NCBI RefSeq assembly: GCF_900104795.1
Contig: NZ_FNTG01000002.1
Span: forward strand, 2,356,001-2,420,000
Reading direction: 5' to 3'
Length of the DNA: 64,000 bases
DNA from: Burkholderia sp. WP9
GTDB lineage: Bacteria; Pseudomonadota; Gammaproteobacteria; Burkholderiales; Burkholderiaceae
This document shows, one piece after another, positions 9,479 through 17,293 of the stretch; positions within the stretch are counted from its first letter, which is position 1; each line of letters opens with the position of its first letter. Below the pieces are notes generated by a model, which made no database searches, was not told where the DNA came from, and saw only the letters and a program-made list of their open reading frames with translations. The translations under genes were made by a program, and so were the position numbers.

Positions 9479-9506
9479 GGCCTCGCAACTGCGACGATGC
9501 GAGGCC
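9479..9506 (+). terminator. Hairpin after the VOC gene
   Basis: GGCCTCGCA and TGCGAGGCC form a perfect 9-bp stem around a 10-base loop, four bases after the VOC stop. The T-run is poor (GTTCATTC), so termination may be weak or Rho-assisted. Apart from this hairpin, nothing was recognised in 9476-9752. Confidence 0.5.
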
Positions 9507-9752
9507 GTTCATTCAGGCCGCCGGTTCGCTATGAAGCGTTGCTTGACCCGTCACGCAAACAGGTTCGGTTCAGGAGTCGGGCCACGAAGAATTGCGCTGT
9601 GATTTGCAGGACTGTTTCCGCGACGTTTCGCTCGATCCGGGCACGCGCTTCGATGTGGGACTGGAATGCCTGGTGTCGTCGCGAGCCGGCCTTGATCGGA
9701 CTCGCTTTGACCGGGCCGTCTGTGACGATAAAGCATAAGTTGACGCAAAAAA

Positions 9753-11069
9753 TCACCTCACGCACCGAAACCCCGCATACACATACTGATAATGCGGCTG
9801 AAACCAGTTGCGGAAAGTCGGCCGCAACATGCACTGCGCGGTGCGCGCCGAGCCGCCTTTGATCACAAAATGCTGGCCGTCGAAGAAGTTGGCCGAATAA
9901 CCCGGATAAAACGAAAACGCTTCGAAGCCGGGCAGGGCGTCGAACACCGTCGAGGTCCACTCCCAGCCATTACCGAATTGACCTTCGACACCGAATGCGC
10001 TGACGTTATCCGGATACGCGTCCACCGGTTGCGGGTTCCAACTGCGAAAATCGAAATTGCCCGACGCGGCGTGCGGGGCACCGTGTGCGGCACGCTGCCA
10101 TTGCGCCTCGGTGGGGAGCGCTTTGCCAGCCCAGCGCGCGTAAGCGCTGGCTTCGGCGTGGCTCACGTACGCGGGCCAGTCGAGCGGCAATGGGACTTCG
10201 TCGAACATGGTGCGCAGCATCCACGCGCCGCCTTCGCTATCTTCGCCGTGAGCGCGCCGCGACCAGCAGGCGGGATGCTCGATTTGCTCGGCCTCCCGCC
10301 ACGCCCAATCCTTCTGCGACCACCACTTCGGCTCGCGATAGCCGCCTGCCTCGATGAACTCGCGAAACGCGCCGTTCGTCACCATGTAGCGATCGATCTC
10401 GAAGGCGGGCACGTCGACACGTATTTCGCCGAACTCGTTGTCCCAGCCGAAGCGGCCGCCTTCGCGCGCCATACCCAGCACAGTCGCGCCGGCCGGCACG
10501 CTCACCATCGACGACAGCGCGTCCCGTGCTCCGCCGCGCGTCAAGACGGGCTCGCGCAGTTCGGTGACCTTCTGCGCAAGCGGCAACTGATGGAGCATGT
10601 ACGCCAGCGTCTCGGCGTGCATCAACCGGTGCTCGATGGCGACATTCAGCAATTGCCCGGCGGTCGCGGTTTGTGTGTCGTCGCGGCCGGGTTGCGCGGC
10701 GTGCGTCAGCGCATCCAGCTCGCGGTCGATCTGCTCGCGCGCGCGCAAGCCGTAGCCGCGAACGGTGTCGAGCGACGGCCAGTCGCTGGGCTGATCGGTT
10801 GGAAAACCGCCATCGACAGGGTCGATGCCGAAGGCAAAAAGCTGGTCGAGCTGCGGATCGAACGCGGGCAGATCGCACAGGCGCTGATCGAGCAGATTAC
10901 GATCGAAAGCTTCCAGATGGCCGATGTAAAACACGATCCGGTGGCGTTCACGGATCGGGCGTTCATACAAAAACTCGGGTTTGACGATGGAAAACAGTGC
11001 GTCGGTGACTTGACGCGCTTCGATCAGACGCTGAACGAGCGGGTGATGCGGGGCGGGGTCGCGATTCAT
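9753..11069 (-). CDS. EgtB/SUMF1-type non-heme iron enzyme (DinB-like plus FGE-sulfatase domain)
   Basis: Encodes 438 residues from ATG 11069, which has an AAGGAG ribosome site; the upstream start at 11132 does not. The N-terminal DinB_2-like domain carries a three-histidine iron site: H51 (YIGHLEAF) and H147/H151 (IEHRLMHAET), the same spacing as in EgtB. The C-terminal formylglycine-generating-enzyme-like domain ends with GGSARTAQCMLRPTFR and YAGFRCVR. Family members are sulfoxide synthases joining cysteine or gamma-Glu-Cys to trimethylhistidine (ergothioneine), or selenoneine synthase SenA. No egtD, senB or senC is adjacent, so the substrate stays open. Confidence 0.82.
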   Translation of the reverse strand: MNRDPAPHHPLVQRLIEARQVTDALFSIVKPEFLYERPIRERHRIVFYIGHLEAFDRNLLDQRLCDLPAFDPQLDQLFAFGIDPVDGGFPTDQPSDWPSLDTVRGYGLRAREQIDRELDALTHAAQPGRDDTQTATAGQLLNVAIEHRLMHAETLAYMLHQLPLAQKVTELREPVLTRGGARDALSSMVSVPAGATVLGMAREGGRFGWDNEFGEIRVDVPAFEIDRYMVTNGAFREFIEAGGYREPKWWSQKDWAWREAEQIEHPACWSRRAHGEDSEGGAWMLRTMFDEVPLPLDWPAYVSHAEASAYARWAGKALPTEAQWQRAAHGAPHAASGNFDFRSWNPQPVDAYPDNVSAFGVEGQFGNGWEWTSTVFDALPGFEAFSFYPGYSANFFDGQHFVIKGGSARTAQCMLRPTFRNWFQPHYQYVYAGFRCVR

Positions 11070-11190
11070 TTCGCCGGGTCTCCTTGCGGGGGACGGACTA
11101 AAGACTGTACCCGCTCGCAGGAGCCATGCCAAGACGAAAGCGCGTTAAAAGAAGTGGGCGTGGAGCATCGGCTGGGCTCCTGGCGGCAGG

Positions 11191-11994
11191 CTAGACCCGC
11201 CGCAGACCTTCCAGATCGACGATCCGTATGTGCTTGCCCTGTGTGTCGATCAGGCCGCGCTTTTGAAATCTTGACAGGGTCCGGCTCACGGTTTCAAGCG
11301 TCATGCCGAGGTAGCTGCCCATGTCTTCGCGTGTCATGCGCAGATTGAATTCCGCCGACGAATACCCCCGCTGTGCATTGCGCTCTGACACGTCGAGCAG
11401 GAATGCGGCGACCCGTTCGTCCGCCGAGAGCGAGCCGAGCACCATCATCTGCGCTGCTTCGCGCACGATCTGCTCCCCGAGCAGTTTGTGCATGCGTTCC
11501 TGCATCGAACTGATTTCCCGGCATAGCGACTTGAGTGCGGTGTAGGGCACGATGCACACGGTGCTGTCTTCGAGAGCGACGGCGCTGCAGGCATGCACGT
11601 CGTTGCTGATGCCGTCGAGGCCGAGCGCTTCGCCGGCGAGCCGCAGACCCGTGACCTGTTCGCGGCCACCGCGGTGCGCCATGATGGTTTTCATCGAACC
11701 GGAACGCACCGCGTAAATATTGTCGAAACGGTCCCCGCTGCGATACAGCGCCTCACCTCGCGGTACGGAGCGCGCGGAGCATATGAGCGTTTCGAGTTTC
11801 GCGAGCTCGTCGGGCGATAGGCCGTGAGGCATACAGAGTTGCCGCATGGCGCAACTCGAACAGCGCGCAGTGGTGCGCGTGCTTGCCCTTGACGACACCG
11901 CACGGCGGCTGCCGCGCGTCGGCAATGCGCTAGCGGCGGACGCGGTGGATTCAGCAGTTCCGTCGGAGCGCGTAACAGCAGTAGGAGTGAGCAT
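11191..11994 (-). CDS. fnr: FNR-type oxygen-responsive Crp/Fnr regulator
   Basis: Encodes about 267 residues from ATG 11994. A CxxCxxxxxC cluster (C45, C48, C54) plus C136 match the four ligands of the oxygen-labile [4Fe-4S] cluster of FNR/ANR. A cyclic-nucleotide-type beta-barrel follows, then the C-terminal HTH with MTLETVSRTLSRF, containing the E--SR recognition residues that read TTGAT half-sites. The N-terminus is longer than in E. coli FNR and low in complexity (Ser/Thr/Arg rich). The adjacent stress-protein gene has a near-perfect FNR box, and a weaker one lies upstream of this gene. Confidence 0.85.
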   Translation of the reverse strand: MLTPTAVTRSDGTAESTASAASALPTRGSRRAVSSRASTRTTARCSSCAMRQLCMPHGLSPDELAKLETLICSARSVPRGEALYRSGDRFDNIYAVRSGSMKTIMAHRGGREQVTGLRLAGEALGLDGISNDVHACSAVALEDSTVCIVPYTALKSLCREISSMQERMHKLLGEQIVREAAQMMVLGSLSADERVAAFLLDVSERNAQRGYSSAEFNLRMTREDMGSYLGMTLETVSRTLSRFQKRGLIDTQGKHIRIVDLEGLRRV

Positions 11995-12087
11995 GTTCTG
12001 CAGCCAATGGTCAGGTATAGAAGGATTGTCCCACCGGCCACACTGCCTGCTTCGCGACAAAATGACGCGTTCAGGAAGTTAGGTATC

Positions 12088-12101
12088 TTGATCGATATCG
12101 C
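12088..12101. promoter_or_regulatory. Possible FNR box upstream of the fnr-like gene
   Basis: TTGATCGATATCGC has a perfect TTGAT half-site and matches 8 of 10 fixed positions of TTGAT-N4-ATCAA. It lies about 95 bases upstream of the regulator's start, suggesting autoregulation. The second half-site is poor, so confidence is low. Confidence 0.3.
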
Positions 12102-12233
12102 TGGCGGCGATTCTGATGGAACTGCTATAAGCAATGAGCGGTGAGGCCCTGCTCGCGCTCCTGCACGAGGTCGTGCGTTGAAGCTCGGGCGCACGAGCAG
12201 CGAATACGCCGCGTGCATGGCGCGCCGTTGCAT

Positions 12234-12701
12234 TCAGTCTGCGTCGCCGGTCTTGCCTGCGGCGGATGGAACCAGTAGCACGGGCAAGCTCGCCTGGCGC
12301 ACGCAGCGTTCGGCGACACTGCCGAGAATCAGGCGTTGAAAGCCGCGCCGTCCGTGCGTGCCCATCACCAGCAGATCGGCCTTGAAATGGGCGGCGGCTT
12401 TGAGCACTACCGTTGCCACATCATCGAGCGACGACGCCTCGCCTACCACCAGCTCGCCCTTCACGCCGTGTTCGATCATGGTCTTGGCGAATTCAGCGCC
12501 GAGTTCCTTGCCCTCTTCGACGAGACGGTTACGCAATACGGAGGGATCGTAGCCGGGCGCTTCGAAATAAAGCGGCGTGTTTTCTACGACATAGAACGGC
12601 CGCAAGATTGCGCCGTTGGATTTGGCGAGCGCAAGCGCTGCTTCGAACGCACGGCGCGAGGTATTGCTGCCGTCGACCGCTACAAGGATGCGTGTGTACA
12701 T
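12234..12701 (-). CDS. Universal stress protein (UspA family)
   Basis: Encodes 155 residues from ATG 12701, with GGAG five bases upstream; longer in-frame starts have no ribosome site. The N-terminus MYTRILVAVDGS and the C-terminal MGTHGRRGFQRLILGSVAE match the ATP-binding G-2x-G-9x-G(S/T) type of UspA. The protein is cytoplasmic and is expected to act in survival under stress, commonly low oxygen when FNR-controlled. It lies directly upstream of the fnr-like gene, in the same orientation, with an FNR box about 130 bases before its start. Confidence 0.9.
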   Translation of the reverse strand: MYTRILVAVDGSNTSRRAFEAALALAKSNGAILRPFYVVENTPLYFEAPGYDPSVLRNRLVEEGKELGAEFAKTMIEHGVKGELVVGEASSLDDVATVVLKAAAHFKADLLVMGTHGRRGFQRLILGSVAERCVRQASLPVLLVPSAAGKTGDAD

Positions 12702-12827
12702 ATCGACTCCGTGTCTCGAGGAACTGAATGCCGCTGCCGTTTCGATTGGCTGGGGCGATTGCCACGTCGATTGGCACTTCATTGCCAACGAAAGCTTAAA
12801 TGGTCGCTGAAGAACATGCACTCAACC

Positions 12828-12841
12828 TGGATGTAAATCAA
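12828..12841 (-). promoter_or_regulatory. FNR/ANR box upstream of the universal stress gene
   Basis: Read on the minus strand, TTGATTTACATCCA matches 9 of 10 fixed positions of TTGAT-N4-ATCAA. Its centre is about 133 bases before the stress-protein start codon. That allows an FNR-activated promoter (site near -41.5) with a leader of roughly 90 bases. Confidence 0.6.
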
Positions 12842-13001
12842 ACTCTTGTCAAATTTTGCGTGGAGGTGTCTTGCCGGATAAGCGCCGGGCGGCCGGCACC
12901 TGTGGCATTCGCCGCACTTCGGACCGCAGGGACGTGATCAGACCAGCGCCGGGTTTGCCTTACAATTGGAACCTACTCAGACAAGCTGCCGCAGCCCGCC
13001 G

Positions 13002-13691
13002 ATGAACGAGCGCAAAACGAAGGGTTTGCCCGACAGAATCTACGGCGACATCCTCAACCGCATTGTCGAAGGCGAGTACAAGGAAGGGGAGCGCTTGCCA
13101 ACCGAGCATGCGTTGGCCGAACGTTTTGCCACATCACGGCCAACGGTGCGCGAGGCGCTGGCGCGCTTGCGGGCCGACGGCATCATCGCGACGCGGCACG
13201 GATCGGGGACAACGGTCGCGCGTCGCCCGGACCCCGACGTGCGCCGCTTCGCCCCACTCGAAACGCTGTCCGACATACGCCGCTGCTATGAATTCCGCAT
13301 CGTCACCGAAGCGGGCGCGGCGGAGCAGGCGGCGCTCAAAGCCGATGCCGACGACATGGCTGCCATCCAGCATGCATGGGACCAGTTGGAGCGCATCATC
13401 GAAACTCAGGGTATCGGCGCCCAGGACGACTTCATGTTCCACCTCGCGGTGGCGCGTGCGTCGAAGAACCCGTTTTTCATCACGGTCATGTCGTTCATCG
13501 AAGAGCAGATCCTCTTCAGCATGAACCTGTCGCGCAATCTTTCGCTGGTGAAGACGGTAGAGCGGCAGCGACTCGTGCAGGCGGAGCATAAGGCGGTGCT
13601 CGAAGCGATCCGCCGCAAGGACGGGCTGGCCGCCGGAAATGCGATGCGAGCGCATCTCGAGAACGCGCTCGACCGAATGTTCGGCTCCTGA
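13002..13691 (+). CDS. GntR/FadR-family transcriptional regulator (FCD domain)
   Basis: Encodes 229 residues from ATG 13002. The winged helix (about residues 10-75) has the GntR signature ERLPTEHALAERF followed by SRPTVREALARLRADG. A FadR C-terminal (FCD) domain follows, with metal/ligand residues around residues 130-205 (FHLAVARASKN, AEHKAVLEAI). FadR-type regulators usually sense small carboxylic acids. No structural gene is co-oriented next to it (braI is convergent), so its target is unknown; the sugar-acid operon starting at 16110 is one possibility. Confidence 0.85.
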   Translation: MNERKTKGLPDRIYGDILNRIVEGEYKEGERLPTEHALAERFATSRPTVREALARLRADGIIATRHGSGTTVARRPDPDVRRFAPLETLSDIRRCYEFRIVTEAGAAEQAALKADADDMAAIQHAWDQLERIIETQGIGAQDDFMFHLAVARASKNPFFITVMSFIEEQILFSMNLSRNLSLVKTVERQRLVQAEHKAVLEAIRRKDGLAAGNAMRAHLENALDRMFGS

Positions 13692-13835
13692 GTCTGCCGC
13701 GCGCCGACGCCGAACGGTTGGGCCGAAGCGCCATGGCGCCGGCGGGTCGAGGCGAGCCCGGCAAGGCCCGGCCCGGCGCTGGCGCCGCCCCACCCGTTGC
13801 GGCGAAATGGCGGCGCTGCAACTGCGGTGCAGCAG

Positions 13836-14429
13836 CTAGGCAGCGACGGCGATCGGCCCGAACAACGCGGTACGGGTCTTCGGACTCACCGCGATATCCA
13901 GCGCCACGGCCCGCTCCACGCCGATCTGCAACGGCGACCCAAGCCGGCTGATTTCGATGCCAGTCTTGCGCAGCAACCGCTCGATCGGCGTGGTGGTGAC
14001 CGTGACATAACGCGTAATGCCCATCTGGTCGGCGAATGTCACCAGTTCGTGAATCGCCTGCATGGTGACGTCCGCAAAGCCAAACGATTGCTCCTCGCCG
14101 CCGGTTTCGATCGCGAACCGGCTCAATTCCCAGATATGCCGCCCAACCGGCGCCGCCGCGCCGTGGAGCAATTGCGGGAAAGTGTCCTTCAGCATATTCG
14201 GCCCCTCGGTCGGCATCAGGCGCCAACAGCCGCGCACCTGCCTGTTGTCGCCCTGGATCAGCATGTAATGCGGCCCGAGCGCGTCATAGCCGTCGATTTC
14301 CATGCCGGCGATGGTCGGGATATCCCACCCGAGCCGCCCGTGAAAAACCCGGGCGCGCAGCCGGTACATCTCGTTGATGTCCTCGTTATCGAATTCCTGA
14401 CGCATTCCAATCCGGATTGCTGTTTGCAT
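13836..14429 (-). CDS. braI: Acyl-homoserine-lactone synthase, BraI type
   Basis: Encodes 197 residues from ATG 14429 with an AGGAG ribosome site. LuxI-family residues are present in order: the R, F and W of YRLRARVFHGRLGW (about residues 23-36), the D-E-D region (AGMEIDGYDALGPHY), WELSRFAIE, and a C-terminal TTTPIERLLRKTGI. The enzyme makes an N-acyl-homoserine lactone from SAM and acyl-ACP. Together with the rsaL-like and luxR-like genes next to it, this is the arrangement of the Paraburkholderia BraI/R system, known to favour long-chain 3-oxo AHLs. The acyl length is not readable from sequence. Confidence 0.92.
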   Translation of the reverse strand: MQTAIRIGMRQEFDNEDINEMYRLRARVFHGRLGWDIPTIAGMEIDGYDALGPHYMLIQGDNRQVRGCWRLMPTEGPNMLKDTFPQLLHGAAAPVGRHIWELSRFAIETGGEEQSFGFADVTMQAIHELVTFADQMGITRYVTVTTTPIERLLRKTGIEISRLGSPLQIGVERAVALDIAVSPKTRTALFGPIAVAA

Positions 14430-14496
14430 GACGTTCTCCTGAACGTGTTGGGGTACCCAATACGCAAGAAAACTTATGCATTTTGAATCGTTCCGC

Positions 14497-14518
14497 CACC
14501 TACCTACCTGGATAGGTG
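14497..14518. promoter_or_regulatory. lux-box-like inverted repeat between braI and rsaL
   Basis: A 22-bp imperfect palindrome with 6-base arms CACCTA and TAGGTG. The inner 20 bp begin ACCT and end AGGT, like las-type boxes. It sits 68 bases from the braI start and 66 bases from the rsaL start, in the divergent promoter region, and is the likely binding site for BraR-AHL and perhaps also for RsaL. Confidence 0.6.
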
Positions 14519-14583
14519 TGCATGCTTATCGGGTAAAGCAGAATTCGAGACAAGCACTTGCCCTCAACCGACAGGACACGAAA

Positions 14584-14898
14584 ATGGAACTTCTCGAAAA
14601 TCATTGGCAGCCGCAAACCGGCCTTCAAACGCGCCCGGCAGAGCCTTCCACGGCGGTTGACCGGGTTCTGATCATTGCTTACCGCAAAAAGAAAAAAGAG
14701 AGTCAGCGCCGTTTCTGGGCCCGATTCGGTGTGACGCAGTCGCGTGGCAGCCGTTTCGAGTCGGGTGCCGAAATCCCGGCGCCGGTCGCCATCCTGCTCG
14801 GCCTGTATTTCACCAAAACCGTGTCCGACGCCGATCTGGGCCGCGCCGAGCGCGTGCTTTACAGCCGTGATGCCGCCTTGCTCAACCCGGGTCAATAA
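14584..14898 (+). CDS. rsaL: RsaL-like repressor of the AHL synthase gene
   Basis: Encodes 104 residues from ATG 14584, preceded by AGGA seven bases upstream. A basic stretch YRKKKKESQRRFWARFGV leads into TQSRGSRFESGAEIPAPV, resembling the compact helix-turn-helix of RsaL. RsaL represses the luxI-type gene by binding its promoter and so balances AHL production. Its position between divergent luxI and convergent luxR matches known braI-rsaL-braR loci. Its last 17 bases overlap the end of braR on the opposite strand. Confidence 0.85.
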   Translation: MELLENHWQPQTGLQTRPAEPSTAVDRVLIIAYRKKKKESQRRFWARFGVTQSRGSRFESGAEIPAPVAILLGLYFTKTVSDADLGRAERVLYSRDAALLNPGQ

Positions 14899-15610
14899 GC
14901 CCGAGCTGGGCTGCGATTACGGCCGCCGCGCGCCGCGAATTCACACCGAACTTCGTTCTGATGTTCTTCATGTGGAAGTTCACCACGGCTTCCGAACAGT
15001 TCAGGATGTGGGATATTTCCCACGTGGATTTGCCGCGTGCGGTCCATTTCAGGCATTCGCGTTCACGCGGCGTCAATTTGGGCAATAACGTCTGGGCGTG
15101 CGTATTCAAATGCCGCTGGCTGGTATCAATGACGAGATCACGCAGCAGTACCAGATTCGGCAATGCCACGTTGATATGACGCCAGAATTCGTCGTTGGGA
15201 TTGCTGTCGTTGACGAAGCAAATCATGCCGGCTTCCTGGTTCGGTCCATGAATCGGCAATGTCACGCCGGCGCGCAGTCCGTGCGCACGCGCTTCCTCGT
15301 ACATGGAAAGCTGCGGCGCGGTCGTGAAAATATCCGGTGACCAGATCAGCGGCGCCGCGCGTGTCGCGCAATGCGACACGGTCGGATCGATATGGACCAG
15401 TCCCTGCTCGTCATATGTACGGCGCCATACGGGCGCGTACGTGCTACGCACATAGGCGTCTTCGAGGCGGATCGTCGGGCGCGGCAGCATGGCGATCAGC
15501 AGCTTGTCGAACCCCCACGTCTCCGCAAGACCCGAGATTGCACCGAACCATTCCGCTTCGTCGGCGGCGTTCAGTAGCGGTGCCATCTCCTCGATAAAAT
15601 GTAGCGGCAA
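14882..15610 (-). CDS. braR: LuxR-type AHL-responsive regulator, BraR type
   Basis: Encodes 242 residues if translation starts at TTG 15610; an in-frame ATG at 15586 would remove eight residues but has its purine-rich site flush against the start. The autoinducer-binding domain occupies about residues 1-165, with typical aromatic W and D positions (WFGAISGLAETWGFDKL, YDEQGLVHIDP). The C-terminal HTH (about 172-235) starts with LTPRERECLKW and has KSTWEISHILN. It activates target genes upon binding AHL. It lies in the rsaL-braI locus and overlaps rsaL tail to tail. Confidence 0.9.
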   Translation of the reverse strand: MPLHFIEEMAPLLNAADEAEWFGAISGLAETWGFDKLLIAMLPRPTIRLEDAYVRSTYAPVWRRTYDEQGLVHIDPTVSHCATRAAPLIWSPDIFTTAPQLSMYEEARAHGLRAGVTLPIHGPNQEAGMICFVNDSNPNDEFWRHINVALPNLVLLRDLVIDTSQRHLNTHAQTLLPKLTPRERECLKWTARGKSTWEISHILNCSEAVVNFHMKNIRTKFGVNSRRAAAVIAAQLGLIDPG

Positions 15611-15854
15611 TTTTTACTCTCTCAGGCTCGCAAACATCCCGTTGCGGTTAATTGCGGTCGGCATTCCGTCCGGTGGTTTTTTATCTGCACAATCTATCAC
15701 TAAAATTTAATTTGCAAAGCCGGAATGATTTCTAACAAAAAGGTTAAGGCCGCACTTTGGCGATCAGTGAGTTGCCTGTTTTGCCGCGATTTTATGCGCT
15801 AATTAACATTTGCCGGCTGTTAATGGCGCTAAATGTCTCGCAACAGCGTTTTGA

Positions 15855-15869
15855 TGCCAATCGTTGGCA
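15855..15869. promoter_or_regulatory. Perfect inverted repeat, operator candidate
   Basis: TGCCAATCGTTGGCA has perfect 6-base arms around TCG. It lies in the divergent region, about 240 bases before the lactonase start, and shares its arm sequence with the repeat at 15893-15909. A dimeric regulator of the sugar-acid genes is the likely binder; none is encoded in between. Confidence 0.45.
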
Positions 15870-15892
15870 ACTTTATTGTGAAACGATTCTAA

Positions 15893-15909
15893 TTGGCGAT
15901 CCTTGCCAA
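15893..15909. promoter_or_regulatory. Second TTGGC/GCCAA inverted repeat
   Basis: TTGGC and GCCAA arms flank a 7-base spacer. The repeat begins 24 bases after the end of the repeat at 15855-15869 and carries the same words in inverse order, supporting a paired operator. Confidence 0.35.
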
Positions 15910-16109
15910 AATATCAGTCATAATCGCACTAATTGCCGAAATCGACCGGCATTGCCAGCCGATTGCCGCAGCATGCGCACCGCACGGCTCTATTGTCATA
16001 CAAAAGCGAGGCGGAGTAATCTGCGATCTTCGCCGACAATACCGACAACTCGCGAGGCTCGCGTTGGAGCACGAATTCGCGCAAGCCAACCCCTACTTGA
16101 ACCGCCAGC

Positions 16110-17054
16110 ATGACCGACAACAGCCGACGCTATCCCGATCCTTCCATCTGTCAGTTCGATCCGCGCTTCAAGCCGCTGATTCTCGCTTCCGCCTCCGTCG
16201 AGTGTTTGTATCAAGGCGCGCGCTGGTCCGAGGGGCCGGTCTGGTTCGGCGACGGACGTTATCTGTTGTGGAGCGACATTCCGAACGACCGGATCCTGCG
16301 TTGGGACGAACCGAGCGGCACGGTCTCGACGTTTCGCCAGTCGTCGAACAACGCCAATGGGCATACGCGCGACCGGCAGGGCCGCCTCGTCAGTTGCGAA
16401 CATCTGACGCGCCGCGTCACGCGCACGGAATACGACGGCTCGATCACCGTGCTCGCCGATCGTTATCGCGGCAAGCGCTTCAATTCGCCGAACGACGTGA
16501 TCGTGAAATCGGACGGGTCGATCTGGTTCAGCGATCCGACCTTCGGAATCGACGGTTTCTACGAGGGTGAGCGGCAGGAGTCCGAACTGCCGGCATGCGT
16601 GTACCGGGTCGACGGCCAAACCGGCGAAGTCTCCGTGGTTGCCGACGACGTGTTGGGACCCAATGGCCTCGCGTTTTCGCCGGACGAGTCGGTCCTGTAC
16701 ATCGTCGAATCGCGCGGCGAGCCGCGCAAGATCCGCGCGTTCGACGTGGAAGGCGCCGGCACCGGCACCACGCTGACGAACAACCGGGTGTTGATCGACG
16801 CGGGTCCGGGTACGCCGGACGGCTTTCGCGTCGATATTCACGGCAATTTGTGGTGCGGCTGGGGCATGGGCACGGACGAACTCGACGGCGTACGCGTCTT
16901 CACACCGCAAGGCGAGCCGCTCGGCCATATCGCGTTGCCTGAACGTTGCGCGAACGTGTGTTTCGGCGGACGACATCGCAACCGTCTGTTCATGGCGGCA
17001 AGCCACGGGCTTTATTCGCTGTATGTGAATACGCAAGGTGTGCAAGGCGGCTAG
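16110..17054 (+). CDS. SMP-30/gluconolactonase family lactonase
   Basis: Encodes 314 residues. A six-bladed beta-propeller of the SMP-30/LRE type is indicated by E in EGPVWFGDGRYLLWSDI, N in FNSPNDVIVKSDGSIWFSDPTFGI, and D in PDGFRVDIHGNLWCGW, which correspond to the divalent-metal ligands of the family. It hydrolyses sugar lactones to aldonic acids. It precedes an ABC importer and an IlvD/Edd dehydratase, as expected for a non-phosphorylative sugar-acid pathway. The 239-base gap after it holds a hairpin and a separate promoter. Confidence 0.88.
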   Translation: MTDNSRRYPDPSICQFDPRFKPLILASASVECLYQGARWSEGPVWFGDGRYLLWSDIPNDRILRWDEPSGTVSTFRQSSNNANGHTRDRQGRLVSCEHLTRRVTRTEYDGSITVLADRYRGKRFNSPNDVIVKSDGSIWFSDPTFGIDGFYEGERQESELPACVYRVDGQTGEVSVVADDVLGPNGLAFSPDESVLYIVESRGEPRKIRAFDVEGAGTGTTLTNNRVLIDAGPGTPDGFRVDIHGNLWCGWGMGTDELDGVRVFTPQGEPLGHIALPERCANVCFGGRHRNRLFMAASHGLYSLYVNTQGVQGG

Positions 17055-17161
17055 TTGTCTGGCAAGTTGTCGTCAGATTTCATGAACGGCTCCGGGTTTG
17101 CCCTTGGATGCCGCGCGCAAATCATTGAACGGCAAGGATTCAGCGCCAGAACTGTTATTTT

Positions 17162-17180
17162 CGGCAGCCGGAAGCTGCCG
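17162..17180. promoter_or_regulatory. Hairpin between the lactonase and transporter genes
   Basis: CGGCAGC and GCTGCCG form a perfect 7-bp stem with loop CGGAA. No T-run follows, so this is more likely an operator, or an attenuating structure in readthrough RNA, than a full terminator. It ends 11 bases before the -35 element at 17192. Confidence 0.35.
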
Positions 17181-17191
17181 CGAGCATTTGC

Positions 17192-17221
17192 TTGACATCA
17201 GCTGTCCCGCTTCGCTATGTT
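17192..17221 (+). promoter_or_regulatory. Sigma70-like promoter for the ABC transporter operon
   Basis: TTGACA (17192-17197), an 18-base spacer and TATGTT (17216-17221) form a good -35/-10 pair about 70 bases before the binding-protein start codon. This suggests the transporter/dehydratase genes can be expressed apart from the lactonase. Confidence 0.5.
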
Positions 17222-17293
17222 CCATTGGTAGAAAGACACCGTCCGCAGCGCAACCGATCGGCGGACTCACATACCAAGAAGCGAGGAGACGCA

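Larger units (their letters stand above)
15611..16109. other. AT-richer divergent intergenic region between braR and the lactonase gene
   Basis: About 500 bases without a supported gene, visibly richer in A+T than the flanks. It must hold the promoters of braR (leftward) and of the lactonase (rightward). It contains two nearby inverted repeats with TTGGC/GCCAA arms, listed separately, and several further GCCAA, TTGCC and GCCGG words. A short open frame at 15757-16113 looks non-coding. Confidence 0.6.

Noticed and set aside
15757..16113. Open frame across the braR-lactonase intergenic region
   Set aside because: It covers the palindromes, overlaps the lactonase start and has no recognisable protein features.
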